Shown here: in pieces, positions 37,653 to 46,316 of the stretch
Layout of the letters: each line of letters begins with the position of its first letter
How positions within the stretch are numbered: the stretch's first letter is position 1
DNA from: Pseudochrobactrum kiredjianiae
GTDB lineage: Bacteria; Pseudomonadota; Alphaproteobacteria; Rhizobiales; Rhizobiaceae
Assembly: GCF_030362795.1 (NCBI RefSeq)
Contig: NZ_JAUCBM010000002.1
Location: 124,001 to 188,000 of the forward strand
Length of the DNA: 64,000 nt
Direction: 5' to 3'
The notes under the pieces: model-generated
Database searches by the model: none
The model's input: only the letters and a program-made list of their open reading frames with translations
What the model was told of the DNA's origin: nothing
Made by a program: the position numbers and the translations under genes

Positions 37653-38345
37653 ATGAAAAATAAATTTTTATATTTAACAGTAGCTATATTTATCTCCGGT
37701 GTGAATATTACTCATGCCGCTGACGTTGTATATCAAACTCCGGAAGCCCCAGCATATGACGAAGCTACAATCTGGGGCGGCGCCTATATTGGTGGCCAGA
37801 TTGGTTACAACTGGGCAACGTCTAAGTTAAGCACCGGGTTCCTTAATGACGACTTGAAAGCAAGTCCGTCCGGTTTCATCGGCGGTGTTTATGCCGGTTA
37901 TAACTGGGAATTTTCCAACGCTTACCTCTTCGGTATCGAAGGTGACGTTAACTATGCTGATCTGAGCAAAACGACGAATACAATCATATCAGCCGTTAAT
38001 GTAGAATATACACCGCGCGTTGAGTTTGAAGGCGCTGTCCGTGCGCGCTTTGGCGTCAATTATGATCGCTGGCTGCCATATATCGCCGGTGGTGTCAGCT
38101 TTGCGCGGGTAAAAGACTTTGTTGCAGTAACAAACGCTACCAGTCGTAATTCTGTTGAGCAGTCCGATACACGTGTTGGCTTTACCATCGGTGCGGGTGT
38201 TGATTATTCCCTGACGAACAACTTATTATTGCGTGCTGAATATCGCTATGCCGACTACGGTAAAAAGTCATTTGGTGACGGCGATGATGATAAAGTTAAA
38301 TTAACAACCAATAATGTGCGTCTGGGTATCGCTTATAAATTCTAA
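37653..38345 (+). CDS. Omp25/Omp31-family outer-membrane beta-barrel protein
   Basis: A 230-residue protein with a signal peptide ending T-H-A near residue 23, then 'WGGAYIGGQIGYNWATSK' and repeated amphipathic strands, ending in phenylalanine ('VRLGIAYKF'). This is the eight-stranded OmpA-like barrel of the Brucella Omp25/Omp31 family. The ATG at 37653 follows AAAAGGAG at ideal spacing. The 5' leader and early codons are markedly AT-rich compared with the rest. It is a single-gene unit with a strong terminator. Confidence 0.88.
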   Translation: MKNKFLYLTVAIFISGVNITHAADVVYQTPEAPAYDEATIWGGAYIGGQIGYNWATSKLSTGFLNDDLKASPSGFIGGVYAGYNWEFSNAYLFGIEGDVNYADLSKTTNTIISAVNVEYTPRVEFEGAVRARFGVNYDRWLPYIAGGVSFARVKDFVAVTNATSRNSVEQSDTRVGFTIGAGVDYSLTNNLLLRAEYRYADYGKKSFGDGDDDKVKLTTNNVRLGIAYKF

Positions 38346-38431
38346 TCTCAGCATATAATTTCACAGTTTCAATTTATAGTCGCAAGAAATGCATGCCTCA
38401 GGAACTGTGAAAGTCGAAATTTCATTATAAC

Positions 38432-38476
38432 ATCTCTGGAATATTATTCAGGACGAATATTCCGGAGATTTTTTTG
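38432..38476 (+). terminator. Rho-independent terminator of the Omp31-like gene
   Basis: A 14-bp stem with one G-U pair (38432-38445 with 38456-38469) and a 10-base loop is followed by a run of T. The remaining bases to 38648 are AT-rich; I see no gene in them other than the promoter expected for the next small gene. Confidence 0.85.
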
Positions 38477-38648
38477 AATAAAAACAGAGTAAAAATCCAA
38501 AATATGAATCCAAAAAATAATTCAAAATTCCAGTCAGTAATCTTGCTTTTAAAATAGCTCTTCGTCTAATAGCACTCTCAAATTCTAAAACTTCTTTTGC
38601 ATTGAAGGAAGCAAGGATTTTACAGCTCAAACTTGCAAAGAGTGCTCA

Positions 38649-38804
38649 ATGTCCCTGATCGATATCTTTTTTATCGTTATACCACTCGTCATTGCTATGA
38701 TTATTGCGCTTCTTGTAAGCCTCAAGATGCTGCGCAGAGAATATTATTGGGCAGTCATTCCCTTTGCAGCAATCGCGATGATCACGCTTCTGCTCACAGC
38801 CTGA
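38649..38804 (+). CDS. Small two-helix membrane protein (51 aa), uncharacterised
   Basis: A short frame from the ATG at 38649 encodes 51 residues: a first hydrophobic helix (about residues 5-25), a basic turn 'LKMLRREYY', and a second hydrophobic helix (about residues 34-50). AAGAG lies just upstream at workable spacing. The pattern of two membrane spans around a positively charged loop is unlikely in random DNA. It is followed after 34 bases by a 167-residue uncharacterised protein on the same strand, with which it may form a small operon. I do not recognise a family. Confidence 0.55.
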   Translation: MSLIDIFFIVIPLVIAMIIALLVSLKMLRREYYWAVIPFAAIAMITLLLTA

Positions 38805-38838
38805 TGATTGAAATACCAGCTAATCATCTTAACGGTGC

Positions 38839-39342
38839 ATGATGCTCACTCTGCTTTACGCAATCAGTTTGTGGTATTTCTCACTGCCCGCTCCTCCCTC
38901 AACACCACCGGATATGTGCCTGGTTGAGGATGGCGATATTGCGCTATCACAAAAATCAATTGAAGCCTGGACATTGCTCTATGCAAAATGCTCCTGCTTC
39001 ATTGCTCTTGCCGGCTCAGATCAGAGTGAATTTTCAATTGTTATGGTCAAAGCATCTGCCGACCAGAAACAGCCGCGTTTATCCGCGATGCTGTCGGTTG
39101 CACAGGCTTTTCCTGAAACTACAGGTGAGCTGCCCGTTGTTCTTAATGGCCGCAACATATCCGCAACGGCCACCCCTTTGGCCGGCACTTTGACTGTTGA
39201 ACTCGACGGCGCAACAGACTGGATTGCCGCCATATCCGAAGCAAAAACACTCCAAATTGGTAATTATCACTTTACATCCGCTCAGTCTAAAACTGCAATG
39301 CAGGAGCTAAAAACCTGCTACGCGGGTCTGAAAGGCAAATAA
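38839..39342 (+). CDS. Uncharacterised membrane-anchored or secreted protein (167 aa)
   Basis: The protein begins with a hydrophobic segment (about residues 2-17) and a proline-rich linker ('PAPPSTPP'), followed by a soluble region with cysteines near residues 27, 52, 54 and 160. Weak overall resemblance to periplasmic 'invasion-associated locus B'-like folds is suggested by the late pattern of a beta-rich domain ending in a helix with one cysteine, but I cannot name a family. An alternative ATG three bases downstream is possible. It ends three bases before a hairpin shared with the convergent gene. Confidence 0.6.
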   Translation: MMLTLLYAISLWYFSLPAPPSTPPDMCLVEDGDIALSQKSIEAWTLLYAKCSCFIALAGSDQSEFSIVMVKASADQKQPRLSAMLSVAQAFPETTGELPVVLNGRNISATATPLAGTLTVELDGATDWIAAISEAKTLQIGNYHFTSAQSKTAMQELKTCYAGLKGK

Positions 39343-39372
39343 AAAGGCAACAGATTATCATCTGCTGCCTTT
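39343..39372. terminator. Bidirectional terminator between convergent small genes
   Basis: A 13-bp stem with one mismatch (39343-39355 with 39360-39372), four-base loop, lies between the 167-aa gene and the minus-strand small secreted gene. On the minus strand it is followed by TTTTTATTT, and on the plus strand by a weaker T-rich stretch. Confidence 0.7.
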
Positions 39373-39421
39373 CACATTTTCTGATTATTCAATGATCTGC
39401 AAAACACAGTAGGACACGTAA

Positions 39422-39787
39422 TTACTGCTTGGTCAGCATTTCATACTGGCTGCAATGGGCAGCAACAGTTGATCCCATTGCTGTCGCAATGTCTGTCAGA
39501 GAAACAGTCTGCGAACCGTCATAGCTATTGCCTTTGACACCTTCCGCTTCGTATTTCTCACTTGTCGCCGCATCTGAGGCCGCGGGAAGCATTGTGATGA
39601 TTTTCTCATAGGCAGCAACGGTTTCAGCGGGAGCATGACCATTTTCTACACAATATTTAATCAGACCAAGCTGATTGCGGGCAGAATTATAAACCTGATC
39701 GCTTTGCGCATCCGCAAAAGAAACAGCAGACAAAACCGGCAACTGGATCAGTGCCACTGCAACAACAGATAAAAATTTCATATTCAT
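39422..39787 (-). CDS. Small secreted protein, paralogue 1 (121 aa)
   Basis: A signal peptide (cleavage near A-D-A, residue 27) precedes a small helical domain with the motif 'ARNQLGLIKYCVENGH' and a late 'HCSQY' segment, giving two conserved cysteines. The neighbouring minus-strand gene encodes a related protein with 'RNDLGIIAFCSDKG' and 'VCKQY'. This pattern is shared with small periplasmic Rhizobiales proteins sometimes labelled 'pore-forming ESAT-6 family' in databases (from memory); the function is unknown and I do not endorse that name. Confidence 0.75.
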   Translation of the reverse strand: MNMKFLSVVAVALIQLPVLSAVSFADAQSDQVYNSARNQLGLIKYCVENGHAPAETVAAYEKIITMLPAASDAATSEKYEAEGVKGNSYDGSQTVSLTDIATAMGSTVAAHCSQYEMLTKQ

Positions 39788-39845
39788 GAGAAAATCCTGT
39801 TTATAGGAAGAATAATGGAATGATCATACGTATTAAGAACTGGTC

Positions 39846-40247
39846 TTACTGGCCACTTTTCTGCTTAGCAATCATGCGTCCCAAAGTCACCTGAGATTTA
39901 TACTGCTTACAGACTGCTTCCACATCAACATTATTGGCTTCTGCGAGCTCTTCAAGAGGCTGTTCATCCCCCTGCAAATAAGAAATACCATCACGCCCCT
40001 TTTGCTCATGCAGATCAGCCTCGTCTGAATCCGGCACTTCGCCGTAAATCTCATCAATACCGACCTGGAAAAACTCTTCGGAATCCTTATCCAGCAGGCC
40101 TTTGTCACTACAAAAGGCGATAATGCCAAGATCATTACGCTTTTCGAGATAGGAAGGATCGATACTGTCCTGTGCCTGCACAGCACTGCCGGTCATGGCA
40201 GTGAACAATGAAAAAGTAACAGCTGCAGAAAGATAGTAGCGGCGCAT
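39846..40247 (-). CDS. Small secreted protein, paralogue 2 (133 aa)
   Basis: From the ATG at 40247 (preceded by GGGGGAC) the protein has a signal peptide ending A-Q-A near residue 26 and a small acidic domain with 'RNDLGIIAFCSDKG' early and 'VEAVCKQY' late. It is a divergent paralogue of the gene 58 bases downstream, sharing the spacing of the two cysteines. A longer frame starting at 40388 exists but would place an unlikely basic extension before the signal peptide. Function unknown. Confidence 0.75.
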   Translation of the reverse strand: MRRYYLSAAVTFSLFTAMTGSAVQAQDSIDPSYLEKRNDLGIIAFCSDKGLLDKDSEEFFQVGIDEIYGEVPDSDEADLHEQKGRDGISYLQGDEQPLEELAEANNVDVEAVCKQYKSQVTLGRMIAKQKSGQ

Positions 40248-40422
40248 GTTGTCCCCCGTTTCGAGTGTATAGTCAAAAACATCGGGGAAACCTGCTATTT
40301 TCAAAGCCTCTCCCGTCGCCGGTTGTATTCTCATTCCCTTCAGACAATACAACCGTATCTTGCTGCGCAATGAGCTTTCCCGCGACAAAAGTCAATGCGG
40401 TTTTACACTCTTTTAACTCCCT

Positions 40423-41649
40423 TCAGATGGCCGTTATCATGCCCGCACCGGCCAACAGAACAACAATAATCCACGGCTGTATCTTCCAGACTGTCAGTAA
40501 CAAAAAGCCGGTGAGTGCCAGCGCAAAATCCTGCGCAGTCAAAATCGCGCTTGTCCATAGCGGATTATACAATGCAGCGCCTAGGATACCGACAACGGCC
40601 GCATTGGCACCACGCATCGCAGCCTGTGCTGTCTGGCGCCGCCGCAGCCTGTCCCAGAACGGCAATATGCCATAAACCAACAGCAATCCTGGCAGGAATA
40701 TCGCGACCAGCGCAATCAGAGCGCCCACAATCCCGTTGGGTTGCGGTTGCATCACAGCACCAAGATAAGCGGCAAATGTGAACAACGGCCCCGGAACGGA
40801 CTGTGCCAGCCCGTAACCGGCCAGAAACACTTCATTACTCACCCACTGCGGCGCAACCACCTCGGCTTGTAACAATGGTAAAACCACATGCCCGCCACCA
40901 AAAACCAGCGCACCGGCACGATAAAACGCATCAAAAAGCATAAAACCTTGCTGACCGGTGATGACAGCCAGAAGTGGCAGTAGCGCGAACAAGACAGTAA
41001 ACAGAATTAAGGCAGATATGGCAGTATTGCGCTTAACGGGGAATTTAAACGAACCTGCCGGAACGGTGCCATAATCACGGCACAACCACAGCCCCAGCAA
41101 TGCCCCGCTGATGATCGCAGCGAATTGTGACACTGCTCCCCCGACAAAAACCAGCACAGCAACCGCTATTAAAGCTATGGCTGCACGTGGTTTATCGGGT
41201 GTCAGGCTGCGAGCCATACCCCAAACTGCCTGTGCAACAATGGCAACGGCCACCAGTTTCAAACCATGCAGCAGGCCATCAGCAGAAGAGCCTGCCAGAG
41301 ATGTTGCACCTAAAGCCAGCACCACCAGAACGAGGGCCGAGGGCAGCGTAAATGCCAGCGATGCAGCCAGCCCGCCGGGAAGACCATTGCCACGCAACAC
41401 ACCCAGCGCAAAAGCCACCTGACTGGATGCTGGCCCTGGCAAGAACTGACATAACGCCACCAGATCGGCATAACCTGCTTCATCAATCCATTTGCGGCGC
41501 ACAACAAGCTCATCTCTGAAATAGCCCAGATGAGCAACCGGCCCGCCAAAAGATGTCAGGCCAAGTTTAAGAAAAACACGAAACACCTCCGAACAAGAGC
41601 CTCTGTTGGCAGCTGTTTCAGAACTGCTGACATCATCTGACTGCACCAT
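40423..41649 (-). CDS. chrA: Chromate efflux transporter ChrA
   Basis: A 408-residue, two-domain CHR transporter. The N-terminal half carries 'FLKLGLTSFGGPVAHLGYF' and 'CQFLPGPASSQVAFALG'. The C-terminal half repeats the pattern as 'YRAGALVFGGGHVVLPLL' and 'GYGLAQSVPGPLFTFAAYLG'. Such long-chain ChrA proteins use the membrane potential to expel chromate, or handle sulfate-like oxyanions. No chrB regulator is adjacent. It lies downstream of, and on the same strand as, the ABC exporter. Confidence 0.9.
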   Translation of the reverse strand: MVQSDDVSSSETAANRGSCSEVFRVFLKLGLTSFGGPVAHLGYFRDELVVRRKWIDEAGYADLVALCQFLPGPASSQVAFALGVLRGNGLPGGLAASLAFTLPSALVLVVLALGATSLAGSSADGLLHGLKLVAVAIVAQAVWGMARSLTPDKPRAAIALIAVAVLVFVGGAVSQFAAIISGALLGLWLCRDYGTVPAGSFKFPVKRNTAISALILFTVLFALLPLLAVITGQQGFMLFDAFYRAGALVFGGGHVVLPLLQAEVVAPQWVSNEVFLAGYGLAQSVPGPLFTFAAYLGAVMQPQPNGIVGALIALVAIFLPGLLLVYGILPFWDRLRRRQTAQAAMRGANAAVVGILGAALYNPLWTSAILTAQDFALALTGFLLLTVWKIQPWIIVVLLAGAGMITAI

Positions 41650-41782
41650 ATCCTGTTCACAAATTCCCGTTTTGCTTTCTGCAGACTATTTCTGGTTCTC
41701 CAGACCATGTCAGCTCATAATCAAACACAATGTCAGCCACATGACACAAAGTCTAAAACGTCCCTTCGAAGCACCAAACGCA

Positions 41783-43570
41783 TCAGGAGCCGGATTTAAT
41801 CAGTGCTGCATAGACACCGTTTAGGCGCTCCAGTTCTTCATGTGTGCCTCTTTCAACAATTCTTCCCTGTTGCAGAACAACAATCTGATCCGCCCGTCGA
41901 ATAGTCGATAAACGATGCGCAATGGTAATGGTTGTGCGATCTTTGGACAGGTTGGCCAAAGCAGCTTCCATCGTCCGTTCTGTCTTCGTATCCAGCGCAC
42001 TTGTTGCCTCATCCAGCAGCAGCACCGGCGGATTACGCAAGATTGTGCGTGCCAGAGCAAGGCGCTGCTTTTCACCACCGGAGAAGCGATAGCCGCGGTC
42101 ACCGACAATCGTATCATAGCCCTCAGGCAGTGCAGCGAGACTATCGTGAATCTGTGCGATCTTTGCCGCATTGATCAGTTCTTCATCCGTTGCTTCCGGC
42201 TTTGCAAAACGTAGATTTTCTGCAACCGAGGCATAAAGCAGATAGGGCTCCTGTGTTACCACACCCAGCATATCCGCCAATGTATCAAAGCTCAGGTCAC
42301 GAACATCAATACCATCATAGCGGATAGAACCGCTCCCAACATCATAGAGCCGCGCCAGCAGATAACCCAGCGTGGTCTTGCCCGAGCCCGTTGAACCGAC
42401 AATCGCAACACTTGAGCCCGCAGGCACATCAATGCTGATCTCAGACAAAGTCGGCTTTTCACTCTCAGGATAAGAGAAACTCACATTTTCAACACGCACG
42501 GCGCCCCGCATCTGAGATTTATCAAAGGTAACGGCATCCGCTGTTTCTTTAATCTCAACCGGCTTATCAAGATATTCAAACACTCGGGTGAATAAGGCGC
42601 GGGTCTTACGTACCTCACGCCCGATCGACAGCAATTCTTCCAGCGGCCAGAGCAATTGCTCTTGCAAAGCAATCATGGCAACCAGCGTCCCGATCGTAAC
42701 CGGAACACTGCTATTCATCAGAAAACCGCCAAGCAGCAAAGTCAGCGCAGGAAGAATGGACAAGATGAGATAGATCATCTGCCATTGCCATTCACCGGCC
42801 GTATGCGAACGTACTTCAAGGCGCGCCACATCCTCGGATGTGCGGGTAAAACGTCGTGTCAGATGTTCCCCCCGCCCCATCGTACGTGCCAGAATAATAC
42901 CGGAAATGGACAAAGATTCCTGCACGGCTGCAGACATATCACCAAGACGCACCTGCTGCTCATGCGTGATTGTTTCACGCAATCTACCGACACGATCACT
43001 CAGCAGGATCGATACCGGCACCGCAATCATAGAAAACAGCGCCAGACGCCAATCCAGAAAAAACATCGCGACTGCGGTCATCACCACAACACTGGTATTA
43101 CGTGCCAGTTCGTTGGCTGTATTAGTGACCAGCGTTTGCAAGCCACCAATATCACTGGCAATGCGCGACTGAATCTCACCGGACCGCGTTGCCGCAAAAA
43201 ACGACAAGGACAGTGATTGCAAATGCGAATAAAGCCGCACACGCAGATCATGCATAATCGATTGACCGATCTTGGTGGACATCACGATCTGCAATGTATT
43301 CAACCCTGCAGAAAGGGCAGCAATGCCAACCAGACCACCGGCAAGATAAATCAGCAATTGTATATCCGCTTTAGGCAAGGCTTCATCGATAATAGCGCGC
43401 AGCAAAAACGGCGATGCCATACCGACAGCAGAGCCAAACAGCAGCAAAATAACCACGCGCAAAACCTGCCGCTTATAGGGCTTAAACAGAGCTAAAATTC
43501 TGCCAGCCGACACATGGTTTGCAGCCAGATCGTGATAGGCATCATCTCTTGAAAAGTCAGTTTCAGACAT
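41783..43570 (-). CDS. ABC exporter, fused permease and ATPase (MsbA/LmrA type)
   Basis: A 595-residue half-transporter with six membrane helices (residues about 30-310) and an ATPase domain with Walker A 'GSTGSGKTTLGYLL', signature 'FSGGEKQRLALARTI' and Walker B 'PVLLLDEATSALD'. It would work as a homodimer exporting drugs, lipids or peptides. The ATG at 43570 follows GGGAAA; a longer frame to 43633 adds an unlikely leader. It lies 78 bases after an AdeS-like sensor kinase gene on the same strand and may be under that system's control. Confidence 0.87.
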   Translation of the reverse strand: MSETDFSRDDAYHDLAANHVSAGRILALFKPYKRQVLRVVILLLFGSAVGMASPFLLRAIIDEALPKADIQLLIYLAGGLVGIAALSAGLNTLQIVMSTKIGQSIMHDLRVRLYSHLQSLSLSFFAATRSGEIQSRIASDIGGLQTLVTNTANELARNTSVVVMTAVAMFFLDWRLALFSMIAVPVSILLSDRVGRLRETITHEQQVRLGDMSAAVQESLSISGIILARTMGRGEHLTRRFTRTSEDVARLEVRSHTAGEWQWQMIYLILSILPALTLLLGGFLMNSSVPVTIGTLVAMIALQEQLLWPLEELLSIGREVRKTRALFTRVFEYLDKPVEIKETADAVTFDKSQMRGAVRVENVSFSYPESEKPTLSEISIDVPAGSSVAIVGSTGSGKTTLGYLLARLYDVGSGSIRYDGIDVRDLSFDTLADMLGVVTQEPYLLYASVAENLRFAKPEATDEELINAAKIAQIHDSLAALPEGYDTIVGDRGYRFSGGEKQRLALARTILRNPPVLLLDEATSALDTKTERTMEAALANLSKDRTTITIAHRLSTIRRADQIVVLQQGRIVERGTHEELERLNGVYAALIKSGS

Positions 43571-43648
43571 AGGTATTTCCCGGCCAGCAAGGCCTGTTCG
43601 TAAAATCTGTACGGCACTTGCAGAAGTGCCCAATTTGTATTTTGGAAT

Positions 43649-44725
43649 TTAGTGCGTTGTGCCGTGATCACGCTTGGGCAGCGGCAAAAACACCTCAACA
43701 ATGATGCCGCAGCCCGCATTCGGCCTGATCTCAGCCTTGCCGCCATGGCTTTCAGCTATCGCGCGTACCACTGAAAGTCCGAGCCCTGAGCCGCCACGGG
43801 CGCGGGTGCGGGATGTATCCGCCCGCCAGAAGCGCTCGAAAGCATGGTCATACTCATCCGGCAGCAAACCGGCACCGGTGTCACTCACCCGCAATACAGC
43901 GTAGTGATCAATGATCAGTGTTTCTACCCGCACATCAGACCCTGCTGCATAGCGGCAGGCATTTTCCAGCAAAGCTAATAAGGCTTGTCTCACCCGCGCT
44001 GCATCGGCCTTAATCCACACAGGTTTGAATGCGGTTTCGAGCGTGATATCAGCAATCGCCAGATCCGGTGCCATGGAGCGCAGCACAGCCGTCGCTTCCG
44101 CGGCAAGATCCACGGATTGCGTTGTCAGCTCCAGTTTGCTGGCCGAAAACAAGCCCAATACGCGCAAATCTTCCACCAGTCGTGACAGTCCGTCGACATG
44201 CGCGACCAGAGAGTCAAATAACTCAGGACCCGGTGTAAACACCCCGTCATTCAAGCCCTGTAAACGGCCGCGCAAAATTGTCAGTGGCGTGCGCAATTCA
44301 TGGGCTATCGCCGTATTCGAATAACGCAGCTCTGCTTCTGCCGCTTCAAGACGTGCAGCCATCGCATTAAAATCTGTCAGCAGCTGTTCGGCTTCTCCGA
44401 AGCTTTTTCCATTTTCCATTGCACGGGCGCTGAAATCACCTTCTGCCACCGAGCGTGCCGCCATGCCGACAGCAGCGAGCGGAGCGGTAATTTTTCTGGC
44501 CAGACGCCAGCCAACGACAGCAGCAGTCAGCTGCCCGATCAGGATAATGCTGCCAAACACAACAAGATCGAAAGCCGTCCAGTCATCAGGATAGGGCGTT
44601 TTGGGAAACAACCAGTCATAAACGGCGAGAAAGATCATCCAGCCAAAAAACATGGCTGCAAGGGCAACAATATTGACGATCGTCATGGCCAGAACGATCT
44701 TCCAGATCAGACCATTCTTAAACAA
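43649..44725 (-). CDS. AdeS/BaeS-like sensor histidine kinase
   Basis: A 358-residue kinase with two membrane helices separated by a very short periplasmic loop (about 25 residues), a HAMP domain, an H-box 'AIAHELRTPLTILRGRLQGL' and an ATPase domain ('LLENACRYA', 'DTGAGLLPDE', 'GGSGLGLSVVRAI'). The start is best taken as a TTG at 44725, six bases after GGAGG and overlapping the regulator stop by eight bases; an ATG at 44761 has no comparable site. The H-box and following residues closely resemble AdeS of Acinetobacter, a regulator of drug efflux. The minimal sensor loop suggests detection within or near the membrane. Confidence 0.87.
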   Translation of the reverse strand: MFKNGLIWKIVLAMTIVNIVALAAMFFGWMIFLAVYDWLFPKTPYPDDWTAFDLVVFGSIILIGQLTAAVVGWRLARKITAPLAAVGMAARSVAEGDFSARAMENGKSFGEAEQLLTDFNAMAARLEAAEAELRYSNTAIAHELRTPLTILRGRLQGLNDGVFTPGPELFDSLVAHVDGLSRLVEDLRVLGLFSASKLELTTQSVDLAAEATAVLRSMAPDLAIADITLETAFKPVWIKADAARVRQALLALLENACRYAAGSDVRVETLIIDHYAVLRVSDTGAGLLPDEYDHAFERFWRADTSRTRARGGSGLGLSVVRAIAESHGGKAEIRPNAGCGIIVEVFLPLPKRDHGTTH

Positions 44726-45410
44726 AGCGATCCTCCAACCGGTATCCGACACCGCGCACACCAGTCAGCTGATTATCAATACCCGCCTCATGAAGCTTAC
44801 GGCGTAATTTACTGATATGACTGTCGACAGTGCGATCGACGGCATCGCCCTCCGGCAGACAGGCATCAACCAGTTCACCACGCTCGAACACACGGTTCGG
44901 CCATTGCGCCATATGGGCAAGCAGGCGGAATTCTGTGCGGGTCAGATCAAGATTGTGTCTTTGATGGTTGACCTCGGCAATGGCTGTATGGGCATCCATA
45001 TCGATCAACAATGCGCCGACCCTCATAACGCTTTTGCGATTATGGCCCGCACGCCGCAACACGACTTTTGCCCGTGCCACAACTTCCAGCGGATTAAACG
45101 GTTTCACAACATAATCATCGGCACCACTGCGCAAAGCCTGAAGCTTATCAATATCTTGCGCAAGTGCTGTCACCATAATAACCGGCGTGTCACCACGCTG
45201 GCGCAAGACAGACAAGACCTCAAAACCATCCTGACGCGGCAGCTTGACATCCAGCACCACCAGATCAGGCTTCAACCGCAAATGATGCGATAAACCCGTC
45301 TCGCCGTCACCGGCACTTACCGTGCGAAATCCCTCGCGCTCAAAATAGCGGCGAAGAATATCTGCAATTTCCGGCTCATCTTCAATGATGAGTATAAGCG
45401 CATTCGTCAT
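44718..45410 (-). CDS. AdeR/BaeR-like OmpR-family response regulator
   Basis: A 230-residue regulator with a receiver domain (acidic pocket E10-D11, phospho-acceptor D54 in 'LVVLDVKLPRQDG', K in 'VVKPFNP') and a winged-helix DNA-binding domain ending 'DSHISKLRRKLHEAGI...GVGYRLEDRF'. The stretch 'ALAQDIDKLQALRSGADD' is strikingly like AdeR. A longer frame to 45500 adds a cysteine-rich leader with no support. It is the first gene of a probable regulator-kinase-ABC exporter operon. Confidence 0.88.
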   Translation of the reverse strand: MTNALILIIEDEPEIADILRRYFEREGFRTVSAGDGETGLSHHLRLKPDLVVLDVKLPRQDGFEVLSVLRQRGDTPVIMVTALAQDIDKLQALRSGADDYVVKPFNPLEVVARAKVVLRRAGHNRKSVMRVGALLIDMDAHTAIAEVNHQRHNLDLTRTEFRLLAHMAQWPNRVFERGELVDACLPEGDAVDRTVDSHISKLRRKLHEAGIDNQLTGVRGVGYRLEDRFV

Positions 45411-45593
45411 AGCCAATGGGTGCCTTTCCTGAATAATAAAATCAGGCATTCCATGCCAGCCGTCAATCTGCGGCGTCGTTTCTGCACACAACCTACACAA
45501 TCACTACACATTGCCCGCACAAAAACGCTATTAATGAATAAGGGATACCAGCGCGGCTTTTATTCTGTCCTGCATGCATCATGAGAGACCCCC

Positions 45594-46316
45594 ATGTTTT
45601 CACCCATCATTACCGAGCTTTGGCAACAGTCCTTTTCAAAAGGTGATCTGCTTTATAAGGACGCTGATATTTCAATTTATGCCGATCATGAGCTGGATGA
45701 GGATGAGAGCGGCACCATCCTTGCAACAAAGAATAAGATCGCTGTCAGCCTCCATCCGCAACTTGCCAAGCGCTTGGATCTAAACTCTGCGCCAATATCT
45801 GATCAGAGTTTCAGACAGAAACTCACAGAGCATAATATTGGCCTGCATGGTGCTGACTATCTCTTTTACTTCCCAGCCGGCGCAGCAGCAGCGCTTGCCC
45901 CGCAATCCCGCACAGTGCGCCAGTTGACTACAGCCGATAAAACCACCTTTGCAGAATTTTGCGCCGTATCTTCTGAAGACGATCTGGATGCCGCTTATGT
46001 GGAACTCGATCACTGGCTGGTTTTCGGTGCTTTTGAAGGAGATCGCCTTGTTTGTGCTGCCAGTATGTATCCCTGGCAAGAATCCAAGCTGGCCGATATG
46101 GGGGTGCTGACGCTGTCAGCCTATAGAGGCAAAGGTTATGCACGCGATACAGTCCATGCGATCAGCAGACATGCTGCATCTCTGGGATATGAACCGCAAT
46201 ATCGCTGCCAGTTGGATAATCAGGCTTCGGTTTCTCTGGCAATATCTGCCGGACTGATCCAGTTCGGCACATGGGATATTATTCTCCCTACAAACAAAAC
46301 AGATATTTTTTTATGA
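45594..46316 (+). CDS. GNAT-family N-acetyltransferase
   Basis: A 240-residue protein whose C-terminal half (about residues 130-235) is a GNAT fold with the acetyl-CoA loop 'VLTLSAYRGKGYARDTV'. The N-terminal 100 or so residues are a separate acidic domain without recognised motifs, so the family is close to FR47-like acetyltransferases. The substrate is unknown. Its stop overlaps the start of the aminoglycoside phosphotransferase gene by four bases (ATGA), so the two are co-translated. Confidence 0.8.
   Translation: MFSPIITELWQQSFSKGDLLYKDADISIYADHELDEDESGTILATKNKIAVSLHPQLAKRLDLNSAPISDQSFRQKLTEHNIGLHGADYLFYFPAGAAAALAPQSRTVRQLTTADKTTFAEFCAVSSEDDLDAAYVELDHWLVFGAFEGDRLVCAASMYPWQESKLADMGVLTLSAYRGKGYARDTVHAISRHAASLGYEPQYRCQLDNQASVSLAISAGLIQFGTWDIILPTNKTDIFL

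Noticed and set aside
39422-40247. Toxin-antitoxin or secretion-system effector pair
   Set aside because: Both proteins have signal peptides and are paralogues of each other; no antitoxin, secretion or immunity features are visible, so this idea has no support beyond gene size.
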